DNA from: DASSUW01 sp963789005 | Lineage (GTDB): Bacteria; Actinomycetota; Thermoleophilia; Solirubrobacterales; Solirubrobacteraceae | Direction: 5' to 3' | Length of the DNA: 64,000 nucleotides | Assembly (NCBI GenBank): GCA_963789005.1 | Contig: CAWBIZ010000004.1 | Location: 62,001-126,000, forward strand | Part shown: positions 46,455-55,875 of the stretch, piece after piece | How positions within the stretch are numbered: the stretch's first letter is position 1 | How the letters are laid out: each line of letters begins with the position of its first letter | Position numbers and translations under genes: made by a program | Notes under the pieces: generated by a model | What the model was told of the DNA's origin: nothing | Seen by the model: the letters and a program-made list of their open reading frames with translations, nothing else | Databases searched by the model: none

Positions 46455-49406
46455 ATGGAGCACCGCTACCCCGAGCAGGTGCGGCGCCGGCTTGCGCAGA
46501 TGTCGCCGCGGCTGCTGGCGCTCGCCCATCCTGAGGCGGTGCCGGTCGATCGGCTGCTGGTGAGCGAGCGCACCGAGCGCATCGGGTGGCACGCGGCGCA
46601 GGCGCTCACGTACCGGGACGCCGAGCTGGGGGAGGCGTTCGGGCCGCAGTGGGCGACGTACTGGTTCCGGATCGCGGCCACGATCCCGGAGGCATGGGCC
46701 GGGGCGGTCGTCGAGCTGGCCTGGGACAGCGGCAGCGAGGCGACGCTGTGGCGCGACGGTCAGCCGCTGCAGGGGCTCAACGCGGGCGCGACCGCGCGGC
46801 GGACCGAGGCGCGGCTCACCGGCGCCGCGGCGGGCGGCGAGCGGGTCGAGGTCGCGGTCGAGATGGCCTGCAACTCGTGGATGGGCGACGCCGATCCGGT
46901 GCGGCTCGCGCGCTGCGGGCTCGTGCGCTTCCACCCCGCGGCGTGGGAGACGGCGTGGGACTTCGAGGCGCTGCGCCAGCTCGAGGCCGAGCCCGACCTC
47001 GAGCCCGCATGGGCCGGTCTCCTGCTGGCCGAGCTCAACCGCTTCTGCGCTCTGTGGGAGAGCGGGGACGAGGCGGCTGCACGAGAGATCCTGGCCGCGC
47101 TGCTCGCCCACGGGAACGGCGGGCGCGTGCACCGGATGACGGCGGTCGGCCACGCCCATCTCGACACCGCGTGGCTGTGGCCGCTCGCCGAGTCGCGGCG
47201 CAAGGTGATCCGCTCGTTCGCCAACCAGCTCGTGCTGATGGAGCGCTATCCCGAGCACCGGTTCGCGGCGTCGTCCGCCCAGCACTACGCGTGGCTGGAG
47301 GAGGACGCGCCGGACCTGTTCGCGCGCGTGCGCGAGCGCGTGCGCGAGGGCCGCTGGGAGGTCGTCGGCGGCGCGTGGGTGGAGCCGGACTGCAACCTGC
47401 CGTCGGGCGAGTCGCTCGTGCGGCAGCTGCTCTACGGCCAGCGCGCGTTCGAGGCGTGGTTCGGGCGGCGCTGCCGCGAGTACTGGAGCCCCGACACGTT
47501 CGGCCACAACGGGCAGATGCCCCAGATCCTGCGAGGCGCCGGGATCGACCGCTTCCTGACCCAGAAGCTGTCCTGGAACCAGTTCACGAGCCCGCCGCAC
47601 CACTCGTTTCGCTGGGAGGGCATCGACGGCTCGGCGGTGCTCGCGCACTTCCCGCCCGCCGACACCTACAACGCGCAGGTCACGATCGGAGAGCTGCGCG
47701 CCGCGGCGGCGCGCTACCGCGACCACGACCGCTCGGCGTCGAGCCTGCTCGTGTTCGGGCACGGCGACGGCGGGGGCGGGCCGGTGCCCGAGATGCTCGA
47801 GCTGGCCCGCCGGACGCGCGACCTGCAGGGCGTGCCGCGGGTTGAGCTCGGGACGAGCGACACGTTCTTCTCCCGGCTCGCGGAGGAGCTGTCGGACCCG
47901 CCGTCGCTGGTGGGCGAGCTGTACTTCGAGTTCCACCGCGGGACGTACACGAGCCAGGCGCGCACGAAGCGCGGCAACCGCACGGGCGAGCGGCTGCTGC
48001 ACGAGGTGGAGGCCGCGGCAGCGCTGGCGCTCCGGCTGCGGGGAGCGGCCTACCCGGCGGACGAGCTGCGCGCGCTGTGGCGGACGCTGCTGCTCAACCA
48101 GTTCCACGACATCCTGCCCGGCAGCGCGATCCACGCGGTCTACGAGGACGCCGAGCGCGACCACGCCGCGGTCGCCGCGGGCGTGACGCGCCTGCGCGAC
48201 GCCGCCGTCGCAGCCCTCGGCGAGCCGGGCGCCGACCCCGCGCCGCTCAACCTCGCGCCGTTCGCCCGCCGCGAGGTGACCGCAGACCCCAGCGGCGATC
48301 TCGTCATGGTCGAGGTCCCGGCGTACGGGTTCGGCATGCCGACGGAGGCCGACGACGCCGTGCAAGTCGAGGGGCTCGTGCTCGAGAACGCCCACCTGCG
48401 GGCGGAGCTCGACGCCGGCGGCCGGCTGCTCTCGCTCGTCGACCACGCGACCGGCCGCGAGGCGCTCGCCGCTCCCGGGAACGTGTTCGAGCTCTCCGTC
48501 GACCGCCCGGTCGAGTGGGACGCGTGGGAGCTCGAGCCCTACTACGCGGACACGCGGCGCCCGGCCGCGGGAGCGCACCGCCACGAGGTGCTCGCGTCCG
48601 GCCCGCTGCGCGCCGAGATCGAGTTCGAGCACCGGATCGGCGAGGCGAGCACGCTGCGCCAGGTGGTGCGGCTCGACGCTGGCGCCCGCCGGCTCGAGCT
48701 CCGCACGACGGTCGAGTGGGCCGAGCGCGACACCCTGCTGCAGGTCGCGTTCCCGCTGCTGGTGCGCGCCGCGACCGCCACCTACGAGATGCAGTTCGGC
48801 GTCGCGCAACGGCCGACGCACGTGAACACCGCCGCCGACCTCGCGCAGTTCGAGGTGCCCGGCCACCGCTTCGCCGACCTCTCCGAGCACGGCTTCGGCG
48901 TCGCCCTGCTGAGCGACTCGACGTACGGCTTCTCGGCTCGCGGGAACGAGCTGCGGCTGAGCCTGCTGCGCGGGCCGACGTACCCCGACCCGGATGCCGA
49001 CCTCGGCCGCCACGAGCTCGCCTACGCGGTGCTCCCGCACGCCGGCGGCTGGCAGGCCGGCGGCGTGGTCGCCGAGGCGCGCCGCTTCAACGAGCCGATG
49101 ATCTGGGCCCCGCCCGCCGCCCCGCCCGCCCCGCCCGCCGCGGCCGGTCCGTCCGGCGCGCTCGCCGAGGCCGACGGCCTCGTGCTCGACACGATCAAGC
49201 GCGCCGAGGACTCCGACGCGCTCGTCCTGCGCCTCTACGAGCCCCACGGCGCCCGCGGCACCGCCCACCTCCGCCTCGGCTTCCCGTTCGCCACCGCCAG
49301 GCAAGCCAACCTGCTCGAGGACCCGGGAGAGCCGCTGGCGATCACGGGCACCACCCTCGAGATCCCCTACCGCCCGTTCGAGCTCGTCACCGTCCTGGTC
49401 GACTGA
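46455..49406 (+). CDS. GH38 alpha-mannosidase
   Basis: 983 residues, no signal peptide. GHAHLDTAWLWPLAESRRKV supplies the zinc His and Asp, WVEPDCNLPSGESLVRQLLY and EYWSPDTFGHNGQMPQILRG the nucleophile (Asp347). FHDILPGSAIHAVYEDAERD is the typical middle motif of bacterial and fungal cytosolic alpha-mannosidases. The C-terminal half is beta-sandwich. It would remove alpha-linked mannose from oligosaccharides inside the cell. Begins 38 bases after the carboxylase; no functional link to it is apparent. Confidence 0.9.
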   Translation: MEHRYPEQVRRRLAQMSPRLLALAHPEAVPVDRLLVSERTERIGWHAAQALTYRDAELGEAFGPQWATYWFRIAATIPEAWAGAVVELAWDSGSEATLWRDGQPLQGLNAGATARRTEARLTGAAAGGERVEVAVEMACNSWMGDADPVRLARCGLVRFHPAAWETAWDFEALRQLEAEPDLEPAWAGLLLAELNRFCALWESGDEAAAREILAALLAHGNGGRVHRMTAVGHAHLDTAWLWPLAESRRKVIRSFANQLVLMERYPEHRFAASSAQHYAWLEEDAPDLFARVRERVREGRWEVVGGAWVEPDCNLPSGESLVRQLLYGQRAFEAWFGRRCREYWSPDTFGHNGQMPQILRGAGIDRFLTQKLSWNQFTSPPHHSFRWEGIDGSAVLAHFPPADTYNAQVTIGELRAAAARYRDHDRSASSLLVFGHGDGGGGPVPEMLELARRTRDLQGVPRVELGTSDTFFSRLAEELSDPPSLVGELYFEFHRGTYTSQARTKRGNRTGERLLHEVEAAAALALRLRGAAYPADELRALWRTLLLNQFHDILPGSAIHAVYEDAERDHAAVAAGVTRLRDAAVAALGEPGADPAPLNLAPFARREVTADPSGDLVMVEVPAYGFGMPTEADDAVQVEGLVLENAHLRAELDAGGRLLSLVDHATGREALAAPGNVFELSVDRPVEWDAWELEPYYADTRRPAAGAHRHEVLASGPLRAEIEFEHRIGEASTLRQVVRLDAGARRLELRTTVEWAERDTLLQVAFPLLVRAATATYEMQFGVAQRPTHVNTAADLAQFEVPGHRFADLSEHGFGVALLSDSTYGFSARGNELRLSLLRGPTYPDPDADLGRHELAYAVLPHAGGWQAGGVVAEARRFNEPMIWAPPAAPPAPPAAAGPSGALAEADGLVLDTIKRAEDSDALVLRLYEPHGARGTAHLRLGFPFATARQANLLEDPGEPLAITGTTLEIPYRPFELVTVLVD

Positions 49407-49421
49407 TTGCAGGGCCGATAG

Positions 49422-49435
49422 ACCGCTCGGGCGGT
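49422..49435. promoter_or_regulatory. Small dyad ahead of the ABC exporter operon
   Basis: ACCGC (49422-49426) and GCGGT (49431-49435) flank TCGG, 20 bases before the ABC start and 16 bases after the mannosidase stop. It could be a weak terminator or, more likely from its spacing, an operator of ACCGnnnnnnCGGT type for a TetR-like protein encoded elsewhere. Confidence 0.3.
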
Positions 49436-49455
49436 GTCGTGTAGCGTGGCCGGCG

Positions 49456-50223
49456 ATGGCTGACGTCCCGATGGTTGCTGACCGTGGTGGGGGAGACGGG
49501 GCCGTGGTCGAGGCGCACGAGCTGAGCCGCGTCTACGGCCAGGGCGACACGGCCGTGCACGCGCTGCGCCGCGTCACGCTCGCTGTCGAGCGGGGGAAGC
49601 TGACCGCCGTCATGGGCCCGTCGGGCTCCGGAAAGTCGACGCTGATGCATCTCCTCGCAGCGCTCGACGAGCCAACCGAGGGCCACGTCACGATCGCGGG
49701 AACACGGCTCGACGACCTCAGCGACACCGAGATCACGAAGCTTCGCCGAGAGCACATCGGCTTCATCTTCCAGTTCTTCAACCTGCTGCCGATGTTGACC
49801 GCGGAGCAGAACATCGTCCTGCCGCTGACGCTCGGAGGCAGGAAGCCGGAGGCCGGGTTCTTCGACGACCTGCTCGGGAAGGTCGGTCTCCAGGAGCGTC
49901 GCAAGCACCGGCCCTCGGAGCTCTCCGGCGGCCAGCAACAGCGAGTCGCGATCGCCCGCGCGTTGGTGAGCCGGCCCAGCGTGGTCTTCGCCGACGAGCC
50001 GACCGGGAACCTCGACTCCAAGACGGGCGGCGAGATCCTCGACCTCCTCCGCGGCTCGGTGCGGGACTACGGGCAGACGCTCGTGATGGTCACCCACGAC
50101 ACGCGCGCCGCGGCGACCGCCGACCGGATCCTGTTCATCGCGGACGGCCTGATCGTCAAGGAGCTGCACGGCGCCGACGAGCACCAGGTGCTCGCGACGG
50201 TCGAAGAGATCGCGTTGGGATGA
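49456..50223 (+). CDS. ABC exporter ATPase, MacB/LolD type
   Basis: 255 residues. Walker A is MGPSGSGKSTLMHL, the Q-loop FIFQFFNLLPML, the signature LSGGQQQRVAIARA, Walker B VVFADEPTGNLDS, and the H-loop VMVTHDTRAAA. The FFNLLP and DEPTGNLDS forms are typical of the LolD/MacB/FtsE group that works with FtsX-type permeases. ATG 49456. Its TGA overlaps the permease ATG (ATGA), so subunits are made together. A sensor kinase follows the permease. Confidence 0.92.
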   Translation: MADVPMVADRGGGDGAVVEAHELSRVYGQGDTAVHALRRVTLAVERGKLTAVMGPSGSGKSTLMHLLAALDEPTEGHVTIAGTRLDDLSDTEITKLRREHIGFIFQFFNLLPMLTAEQNIVLPLTLGGRKPEAGFFDDLLGKVGLQERRKHRPSELSGGQQQRVAIARALVSRPSVVFADEPTGNLDSKTGGEILDLLRGSVRDYGQTLVMVTHDTRAAATADRILFIADGLIVKELHGADEHQVLATVEEIALG

Positions 50224-52796
50224 TCGGGGTCGCGCTCCGGGGCCTGGCAGGGCGCAAGTTCCGGACGGTGCTGACGGCGGTCGCGATCGTCCTCGGCGTC
50301 GCGATGATGAGCGGCGCGTACGTGCTCACGGACACGATCGACAAGGCGTTCAACGCCATCTTCGTGGAGTCGTACGCCGGTACGGACGCGGTCGTCACCG
50401 GCAAGGGCGCGGACATCAGCTTCGAGGGCGAGCAGTCGCAGCCCCCGCCGATCTCGGAGGACGTCCTCGAGCAGGTCCGTGCCGTGGACGGCGTCGAGGT
50501 CGCGACTGGCTCGGTGAGCGACTTCCAGACCAAGCTCCTGAAGCCGAACGGCGAGCCGATCGACACGGGAGGCGCACCCTCGTTCGCGTTCGGCCTCGAG
50601 ACGGCGGGCGAATACGACCAGTTCAATCCGCTCAACCTCGTCGAGGGCAGCTGGCCGTCGGGGGCGGAGGAGGTCGCGATCGACGAGGGGGTCGCTGACG
50701 ACGAGAACCTCGCCGTCGGCGACCGGATCGGCGTCGCGGCCCTCGGCCCCGCCCAGGAGTACGAGATCGTCGGCATCGCGAGGTACGGCGACGTGAGCTC
50801 GCTCGGCAGCGCCACGTTCGCCATCTTCGACATCCCGACCGCCCAGGCGCTCCTCGACAAGGAGGGCGAGCTCGACTCGGTGCAGGCCGCCGCGCAGGAC
50901 GGGGTCGCGCCCGCGGCGCTCGTCGCCAGCATCCGGGAGGAGCTCGGCACGTCCGTGACGGTGCGGTCGGGAGCCGAGCAGGCGAGCGAGGACTCCGACG
51001 ACGTGGCGACGTTCACGAGCATCATCCGGTACTTCCTGCTGTCGTTCGCGGGGATCGCCCTGTTCGTCGGGGCCTTCGTGATCTTCAACACGCTCTCGAT
51101 CACCGTCGTGCAGCGGACGCGCGAGTTCGCGACGCTGCGAACGGTCGGCGCGTCGCGCCGGCAGGTGCTGGGCTCCGTGATCCTGGAGGCGCTCGTGATC
51201 GGCCTGCTCGCGTCGATCATCGGGCTGTTCGCCGGGCTCGGGCTCGCGGTCGGGCTGAACGAGCTCTTCGTCGCGCTCAACCTCGACCTCCCGCAGACCG
51301 AGACGGTGTTCGCCACCCGGACGATCGTCGTGTCGCTGCTCGTCGGAACCCTGATCACGCTGATCGCCGGCATCTCGCCGGCTTTGCGTGCGACGCGCGT
51401 GCCGCCGATCGCCGCCGTCCGGGAGGGCGCGAAGCTGCCGCGCTCGGCGCTGTCCCGCTACGCGCCGTACATCGCGATCGGGACGATCGTGGTGGCCGTG
51501 CTCGCCCTCTCGTACGCGATGCTCGCGCCCGACGTGGCCACGGGCGACCGCTTCATCCTGCTCGGCGTCGGCGTCCTGGCGCTGTTCATCGGCGTGGCGC
51601 TGCTGTCGTCGCGCCTCGTCGTCCCGCTCACGCGTCTCGTGGGCTTGCCGGCGCGCCGGATCGGCGGCGCCTCTGGCCAGCTCGCCGAGGGCAACGCGAT
51701 CCGCGACCCCGGGCGGACGGCCTCGACCGCGGCCGCGCTCATGATCGGGATCGCGCTCGTGACGTTCGTCGGCGTGCTCGCGCAAGGCCTCCGCGTCTCG
51801 AACAGCAACGCGATCGAGGACCAGATCCAAGCCGACCTGGTAGTGACCTCGCAGGACGGCTATTCGGAGTTCCCAGCTGCAGTCGGAGATTCGGCCGCGG
51901 AGCTCGAGGGCACCGACCTCGTGAGCAACGTGCGCCAGGACGTCGCGGAGGTCGACGACTCGGGAGCCAACCTGACCGGACTCGACGGAAGCACGATCAA
52001 CCAGGTCTACAGCTTTCGCTGGACGGACGGCTCGGACGACGTGCTGGCGAGTCTGGGCGACGACGGAGCGGTCGTGCCGGACGACGTCGCCGACGACAAG
52101 GACCTCGCCGTGGGCGACTCGTTCATGGTGCTGACGACCGACAACGAGCGACGGGAGTTCACCGTCCGCGGGATCTACGAGGGGAGCCCCTTCTATCCGC
52201 TGCTCGGCACCGCGAGCATCTCGCAGGAGGCCTTCGACGCGCTCTACGACCGCCCGCGCAACCGCTTCACGCTGATCAACGTTCCCGGTGACCCCGGCGC
52301 GGGGCCGAAGACGAGCGTCGAGCGCGGTCTCGAGGACTTCCCCGACACGCGGGTCCTAACCCGGCAGGAATGGATCGACAAGGAGGACGAGGAGATCAGC
52401 CAGTTCCTGCTCCTGCTGTACGTCCTGCTCGCTTTGTCGGTGATCGTCAGCCTCTTCGGCATGGTCAACACGCTCGCGCTGTCGGTGTTCGAGCGGACCC
52501 GCGAGCTCGGCATGCTGCGCGCCGTCGGCATGACGAGGCGCCAGGTGCGCCGCATGGTCCGGCACGAGAGCGTGATCACGGCCCTGATCGGCGCCGCGCT
52601 CGGGTTGCCGCTCGGGATCTTCCTCGCTCTCCTGGTGACGCAGGCGCTTGCGGAGTACGACCTCCAGTTCGCCATACCGGTCGGCGCGCTGATCACGTTC
52701 GTGATCGTGTCCGTGATCGCCGGCATCCTCGCCGCGATCCTGCCCGCTCGGCGCGCGGCCCGCCTGCGCGTCCTCGAAGCACTCCAGTACGAGTAG
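50220..52796 (+). CDS. FtsX-type ABC permease with two FtsX domains
   Basis: 858 residues. The N-terminal helix (TVLTAVAIVLGVAMMSGAYV) is followed by a large extracellular MacB-like domain. Helices with IFNTLSITVVQRTREFATLR and TVGASRRQVLGSVILEALVI form the first FtsX unit. A second periplasmic-type domain (about 530-700) and a second FtsX unit (NTLALSVFERTRELGMLRAV, GMTRRQVRRMVRHESVITAL) follow. With the ATPase it forms a mechanotransmission-type exporter for lipoproteins, peptides or antibiotics. The substrate is unknown. Confidence 0.9.
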   Translation: MIGVALRGLAGRKFRTVLTAVAIVLGVAMMSGAYVLTDTIDKAFNAIFVESYAGTDAVVTGKGADISFEGEQSQPPPISEDVLEQVRAVDGVEVATGSVSDFQTKLLKPNGEPIDTGGAPSFAFGLETAGEYDQFNPLNLVEGSWPSGAEEVAIDEGVADDENLAVGDRIGVAALGPAQEYEIVGIARYGDVSSLGSATFAIFDIPTAQALLDKEGELDSVQAAAQDGVAPAALVASIREELGTSVTVRSGAEQASEDSDDVATFTSIIRYFLLSFAGIALFVGAFVIFNTLSITVVQRTREFATLRTVGASRRQVLGSVILEALVIGLLASIIGLFAGLGLAVGLNELFVALNLDLPQTETVFATRTIVVSLLVGTLITLIAGISPALRATRVPPIAAVREGAKLPRSALSRYAPYIAIGTIVVAVLALSYAMLAPDVATGDRFILLGVGVLALFIGVALLSSRLVVPLTRLVGLPARRIGGASGQLAEGNAIRDPGRTASTAAALMIGIALVTFVGVLAQGLRVSNSNAIEDQIQADLVVTSQDGYSEFPAAVGDSAAELEGTDLVSNVRQDVAEVDDSGANLTGLDGSTINQVYSFRWTDGSDDVLASLGDDGAVVPDDVADDKDLAVGDSFMVLTTDNERREFTVRGIYEGSPFYPLLGTASISQEAFDALYDRPRNRFTLINVPGDPGAGPKTSVERGLEDFPDTRVLTRQEWIDKEDEEISQFLLLLYVLLALSVIVSLFGMVNTLALSVFERTRELGMLRAVGMTRRQVRRMVRHESVITALIGAALGLPLGIFLALLVTQALAEYDLQFAIPVGALITFVIVSVIAGILAAILPARRAARLRVLEALQYE

Positions 52797-52836
52797 CCAC
52801 GCCCGCCGGGCTCTCAAACCTGGCACGCTTGACGCG

Positions 52837-54795
52837 GTGACGCGCCCCGATCCCACCGTGCTGCTGCAGACCGAGCACGCGGCCGCGCGCGTCCTGGCGT
52901 CGGCGACCACGGAGTCCGACGCGTACCCGGCACTGCTCGCGGCGGTGGCGCGCTCGCTCGGCTGGGAGGCGGGTGCGCTGTGGACGGGCGAGCCGCCCGA
53001 CCTGTGCTGTGCGGCGGTGTGGCCGGCGGGGGCTGCGGCCGATGGGCGAGGCGTGGCGGCGTTCCCCGTCGCGGGCGTGGGGGTGATGGAGTTCTTCGCG
53101 GCGCATCCGGTCGCGCCGGACGACACGCTGCGCGCCACGCTCGCCAGCCTCAGCGCGCAGATCGGCTACTTCGCCGAGCGCCTGCGCGTGCAGGAGGCGC
53201 TGCGCGAGAGCGACGCCCGCAAGAGCGCGATCATCGACGCCGCGTTCGACTGCGTGATCACGATGGACCACAACGGCGACGTCGTCGAGATCAACGAGCG
53301 CGCCGAGCAGACCTTCGGCTATACGGCCGAGGAGATGGTCGGGCGAGAGCTGGCCGAGCTCATCATCCCGCCGTCGCTCCGGGACCCGCACCGGCGCGGC
53401 CTCGAGAAGGCGGTGGCCGCCGGCCACGTCCACGTGATGGGCCACCCCTACGAGCTCGTGGCCATGCGCAAGGACGGGAGCGAGTTCCCGGTCGAGGTCG
53501 CGATCACGCAGCCTGACCTCCCCGGCCCGCCGCTCTACTGCGGCTACCTCCGCGACGTCACCGAGCGCCGCGTGGCCGAGGAGGCGCTGCTCCACCTGGC
53601 CGAGGAGCAGGCCGCGCTGCGGCGGGTCGCGACCGCCGTCGCCGCCGAGCGCGAGCCCGGACGGGTGTTCGGCCTCGTCACCGAGGAGGTCGGCCGCCTG
53701 CTCGGCGCGCACTCGTCGAACATGGTGCGCTACGAGGACGACGACACCGCGACGGTCGTCGGCGGATGGAGCCTGGGCCGCGTGCGCAGCGTGCCCGTCG
53801 GCGGCCGGGTGCAGCTCGACGGCGACACCGCGACCGTCCGCGTGTGGCGCAGCGGCGCCCCGGTTCGCCTCGACAGCTACGACGGCATCCCCGGCACGCT
53901 GGCCGCGCTGCTGCGCGACGAGCTCGGGTTCCGCTGCGCCGTGGCCGCGCCGGTGGCGCTCGGCGGCCGCTTGTGGGGTGCGGTGATCGTCTCCAGCGTG
54001 CATCCGGACTCGTTCGCGCCGGGCGCCGAGCAGCGGATCGCCGACTTCGCCGAGCTGGCCGCGCAGGCGCTTGCCAACGCGCAGGCGCGTGAGGAGCTCG
54101 CCGCCTCGCGCGTGCGGATCGTGGAGGCCGGCGACGCCGAGCGCCGGCGGCTCGAGCGCAACCTGCACGACGGCGCCCAGCAGCGCCTCGTCTCGCTCTC
54201 GATCAACCTGCGGATGGCGGCCCGCGCGTACCCGGAGGCCCGCGATGCGCTCGAGGCCGCCAGCGCCGAGCTCGCCCACGCGCTCGACGACCTGCGCGAG
54301 CTCGCACGCGGCATCCATCCGGCGATCCTCAGCCAGCGCGGGCTCGAGCCTGCGCTGGAGGCGCTCGCCGTACGCGCGCCGGTGCCGGTGCAGCTCGACA
54401 TCGCGCTCGGCGAGCCGCTGCCCGAGGCGGTCGAGGCCTGCGCGTACTACGTCGTCGCCGAAGCGCTGACGAACGCCTGCAAGTACGCGCAGGCGTCGGT
54501 GGTCGATGTGCGGATCTCCCGCGACGACGGGATCGCCGTGGTCGAGGTGTCCGACGACGGGGTCGGCGGCGCCCGCCGCGCCGTGGGTGGCGGGCTGGGC
54601 GGGCTCGCCGACCGCGTCGAGGCCCTCGGCGGCCGGCTCGGGCTCGAGAGCCCGGCCGGCGCCGGGACCACCGTGCGGGCGGAGATCCCCTACTCCTCGT
54701 CCTCCGATCCGCGCGTGAGCAGCCAGAACAGCTCGCGCGCCGCGAACGCGGTGTCGGCGAAGTCCGAGAAGACCCCGTCGACGCCCAGCCCGTAG
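52837..54795 (+). CDS. PAS/GAF sensor histidine kinase, NarL type
   Basis: 652 residues from GTG 52837. A GAF-like region (about 15-120), a PAS domain (IIDAAFDCVITMDHNGDVVE, QTFGYTAEEMVGRELAELII) and a second GAF (about 270-420) precede the HisKA_3 dimerisation segment RRRLERNLHDGAQQRLVSLS (His444) and an HATPase (VVAEALTNACKYAQASVVDV, GLGGLADRVEALGG). No transmembrane helices, so it is a cytosolic sensor. The last 35 residues are encoded antisense to the glycerophosphodiesterase and look like readthrough. No response regulator is adjacent. Confidence 0.87.
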   Translation: MTRPDPTVLLQTEHAAARVLASATTESDAYPALLAAVARSLGWEAGALWTGEPPDLCCAAVWPAGAAADGRGVAAFPVAGVGVMEFFAAHPVAPDDTLRATLASLSAQIGYFAERLRVQEALRESDARKSAIIDAAFDCVITMDHNGDVVEINERAEQTFGYTAEEMVGRELAELIIPPSLRDPHRRGLEKAVAAGHVHVMGHPYELVAMRKDGSEFPVEVAITQPDLPGPPLYCGYLRDVTERRVAEEALLHLAEEQAALRRVATAVAAEREPGRVFGLVTEEVGRLLGAHSSNMVRYEDDDTATVVGGWSLGRVRSVPVGGRVQLDGDTATVRVWRSGAPVRLDSYDGIPGTLAALLRDELGFRCAVAAPVALGGRLWGAVIVSSVHPDSFAPGAEQRIADFAELAAQALANAQAREELAASRVRIVEAGDAERRRLERNLHDGAQQRLVSLSINLRMAARAYPEARDALEAASAELAHALDDLRELARGIHPAILSQRGLEPALEALAVRAPVPVQLDIALGEPLPEAVEACAYYVVAEALTNACKYAQASVVDVRISRDDGIAVVEVSDDGVGGARRAVGGGLGGLADRVEALGGRLGLESPAGAGTTVRAEIPYSSSSDPRVSSQNSSRAANAVSAKSEKTPSTPSP

Positions 54796-55799
54796 AACGT
54801 CAGGTACTCCTCGGCCGGGTTGGGGTAGAAGGCCGGGAGCGCGTCGTCTCGGAACGTGTACGGGTGCACGAGCAGGCCGCGGGCGTGCGCCCGGTCGACG
54901 AGATCGGTGGCGGTGGGCGTCCCGTTCACGAGGCGGTGGATGTACGGCTTCCACGGCCCGATCCCGTCGGCGTACTTGCGCACCTCGCGCAGCCCCGCGT
55001 CGGTGGCGAAGAAGCCGAACGTGTCGGTCCTGCCGGCGACCGTCCAGTCGTACGGCCGGTCATACGGCGCGGTGTAGTCAAGCGTCCCGTCGGCCCTGAC
55101 GTCGTTGGCGTCGACGAGCTGCACGAGCCGGACCTTGGTGCGCTTGTTCAGCCACTTGAGGTTGGACTGCTCGAACGACTGGATGAACACCGGCGCGCCC
55201 CGCCGATCCAGGCCGAAGCGGCGCAGGACGTCGAGCAGCCGGCCCTCGAGCTTGAGCCCGAGGTCGCGATGGAACGTCGGGTGCTTGGTCTCGGGATAGA
55301 CGCCGATCGTGCGGCCCGTGCGCTTCGAGTGCTTCTTCGCCAGCGCGACGACCTGCGCGAACGTCGGGATCTTGTAGCGGCCGTTGAACTGCTGCGGGCG
55401 GTTGGCGCCCGACTGCACGGCGCGCAGCGTCTTGATCTCCTTGAGCGTGAAGTCGGCGGCGAACCAGTCCGTTACGGGGAAGCCGTCGACCATGCGCGTG
55501 CGCCGGCGGGAGGCGAACTCCGGGTGGGAGGCGACGTCGGTCGTGCTCCCGATGTTCGGCTCGTGGCGAGCGATCAGGTGGCCGTCCTTGGTCGCCACTA
55601 GGTCGGGCTCGATGTAGTCGGCGCCGAGCTTGATCGCGAGGGCATAGCCGGGAAGGGTGTGCTCCGGCAGATAGCCGGGGGCCCCGCGGTGCCCGATCAC
55701 CAGCGGATGAGGCTGGTCGGGCTCGTGATGTGCGCTCGCCGCCGGTGCGATGGCTCCTGCCACCGCGAGCGCGCTTGCCAGGAATACGAAGCGTCGCAT
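54690..55799 (-). CDS. glpQ: Secreted glycerophosphodiester phosphodiesterase
   Basis: 369 residues. Signal peptide MRRFVFLASALAVAGAIAPA. The GDPD barrel begins PLVIGHRGAPGYLPEHTLPG with catalytic His, then GADYIEPDLVATKDGHLIAR (metal-binding Glu and Asp, second His). GRTIGVYPETKHPTFHRDLG and VFIQSFEQSNLKWLNKRTKV are the standard later motifs. It hydrolyses glycerophosphodiesters from phospholipids outside the cell to glycerol-3-phosphate. The 3' end overlaps the convergent sensor kinase gene by 106 bases. Confidence 0.92.
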   Translation of the reverse strand: MRRFVFLASALAVAGAIAPAASAHHEPDQPHPLVIGHRGAPGYLPEHTLPGYALAIKLGADYIEPDLVATKDGHLIARHEPNIGSTTDVASHPEFASRRRTRMVDGFPVTDWFAADFTLKEIKTLRAVQSGANRPQQFNGRYKIPTFAQVVALAKKHSKRTGRTIGVYPETKHPTFHRDLGLKLEGRLLDVLRRFGLDRRGAPVFIQSFEQSNLKWLNKRTKVRLVQLVDANDVRADGTLDYTAPYDRPYDWTVAGRTDTFGFFATDAGLREVRKYADGIGPWKPYIHRLVNGTPTATDLVDRAHARGLLVHPYTFRDDALPAFYPNPAEEYLTFYGLGVDGVFSDFADTAFAARELFWLLTRGSEDEE

Positions 55800-55856
55800 C
55801 GGGCGACCGTATCCGCCCTGGGGCCTCGCGTGTGAAGAATCGGCGCGTCGCCAACC

Positions 55857-55875
55857 TAAAGGGTCTGACCCTTTA
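55857..55875. repeat. AAAGGGTC palindrome
   Basis: TAAAGGGTC, a central T and GACCCTTTA form a perfect 19-base palindrome. Its right end contains the TAA stop of the cytidylate-kinase-like gene. The AAAGGGTC half is shared with the tandem repeat at 3751-3778. GGGTC-GACCC palindromes of this type recur between genes in many bacteria (REP-like). Confidence 0.6.

Noticed and set aside
46431..49304. 957-codon minus-strand frame opposite the alpha-mannosidase
   Set aside because: Antisense shadow; no recognisable domain.
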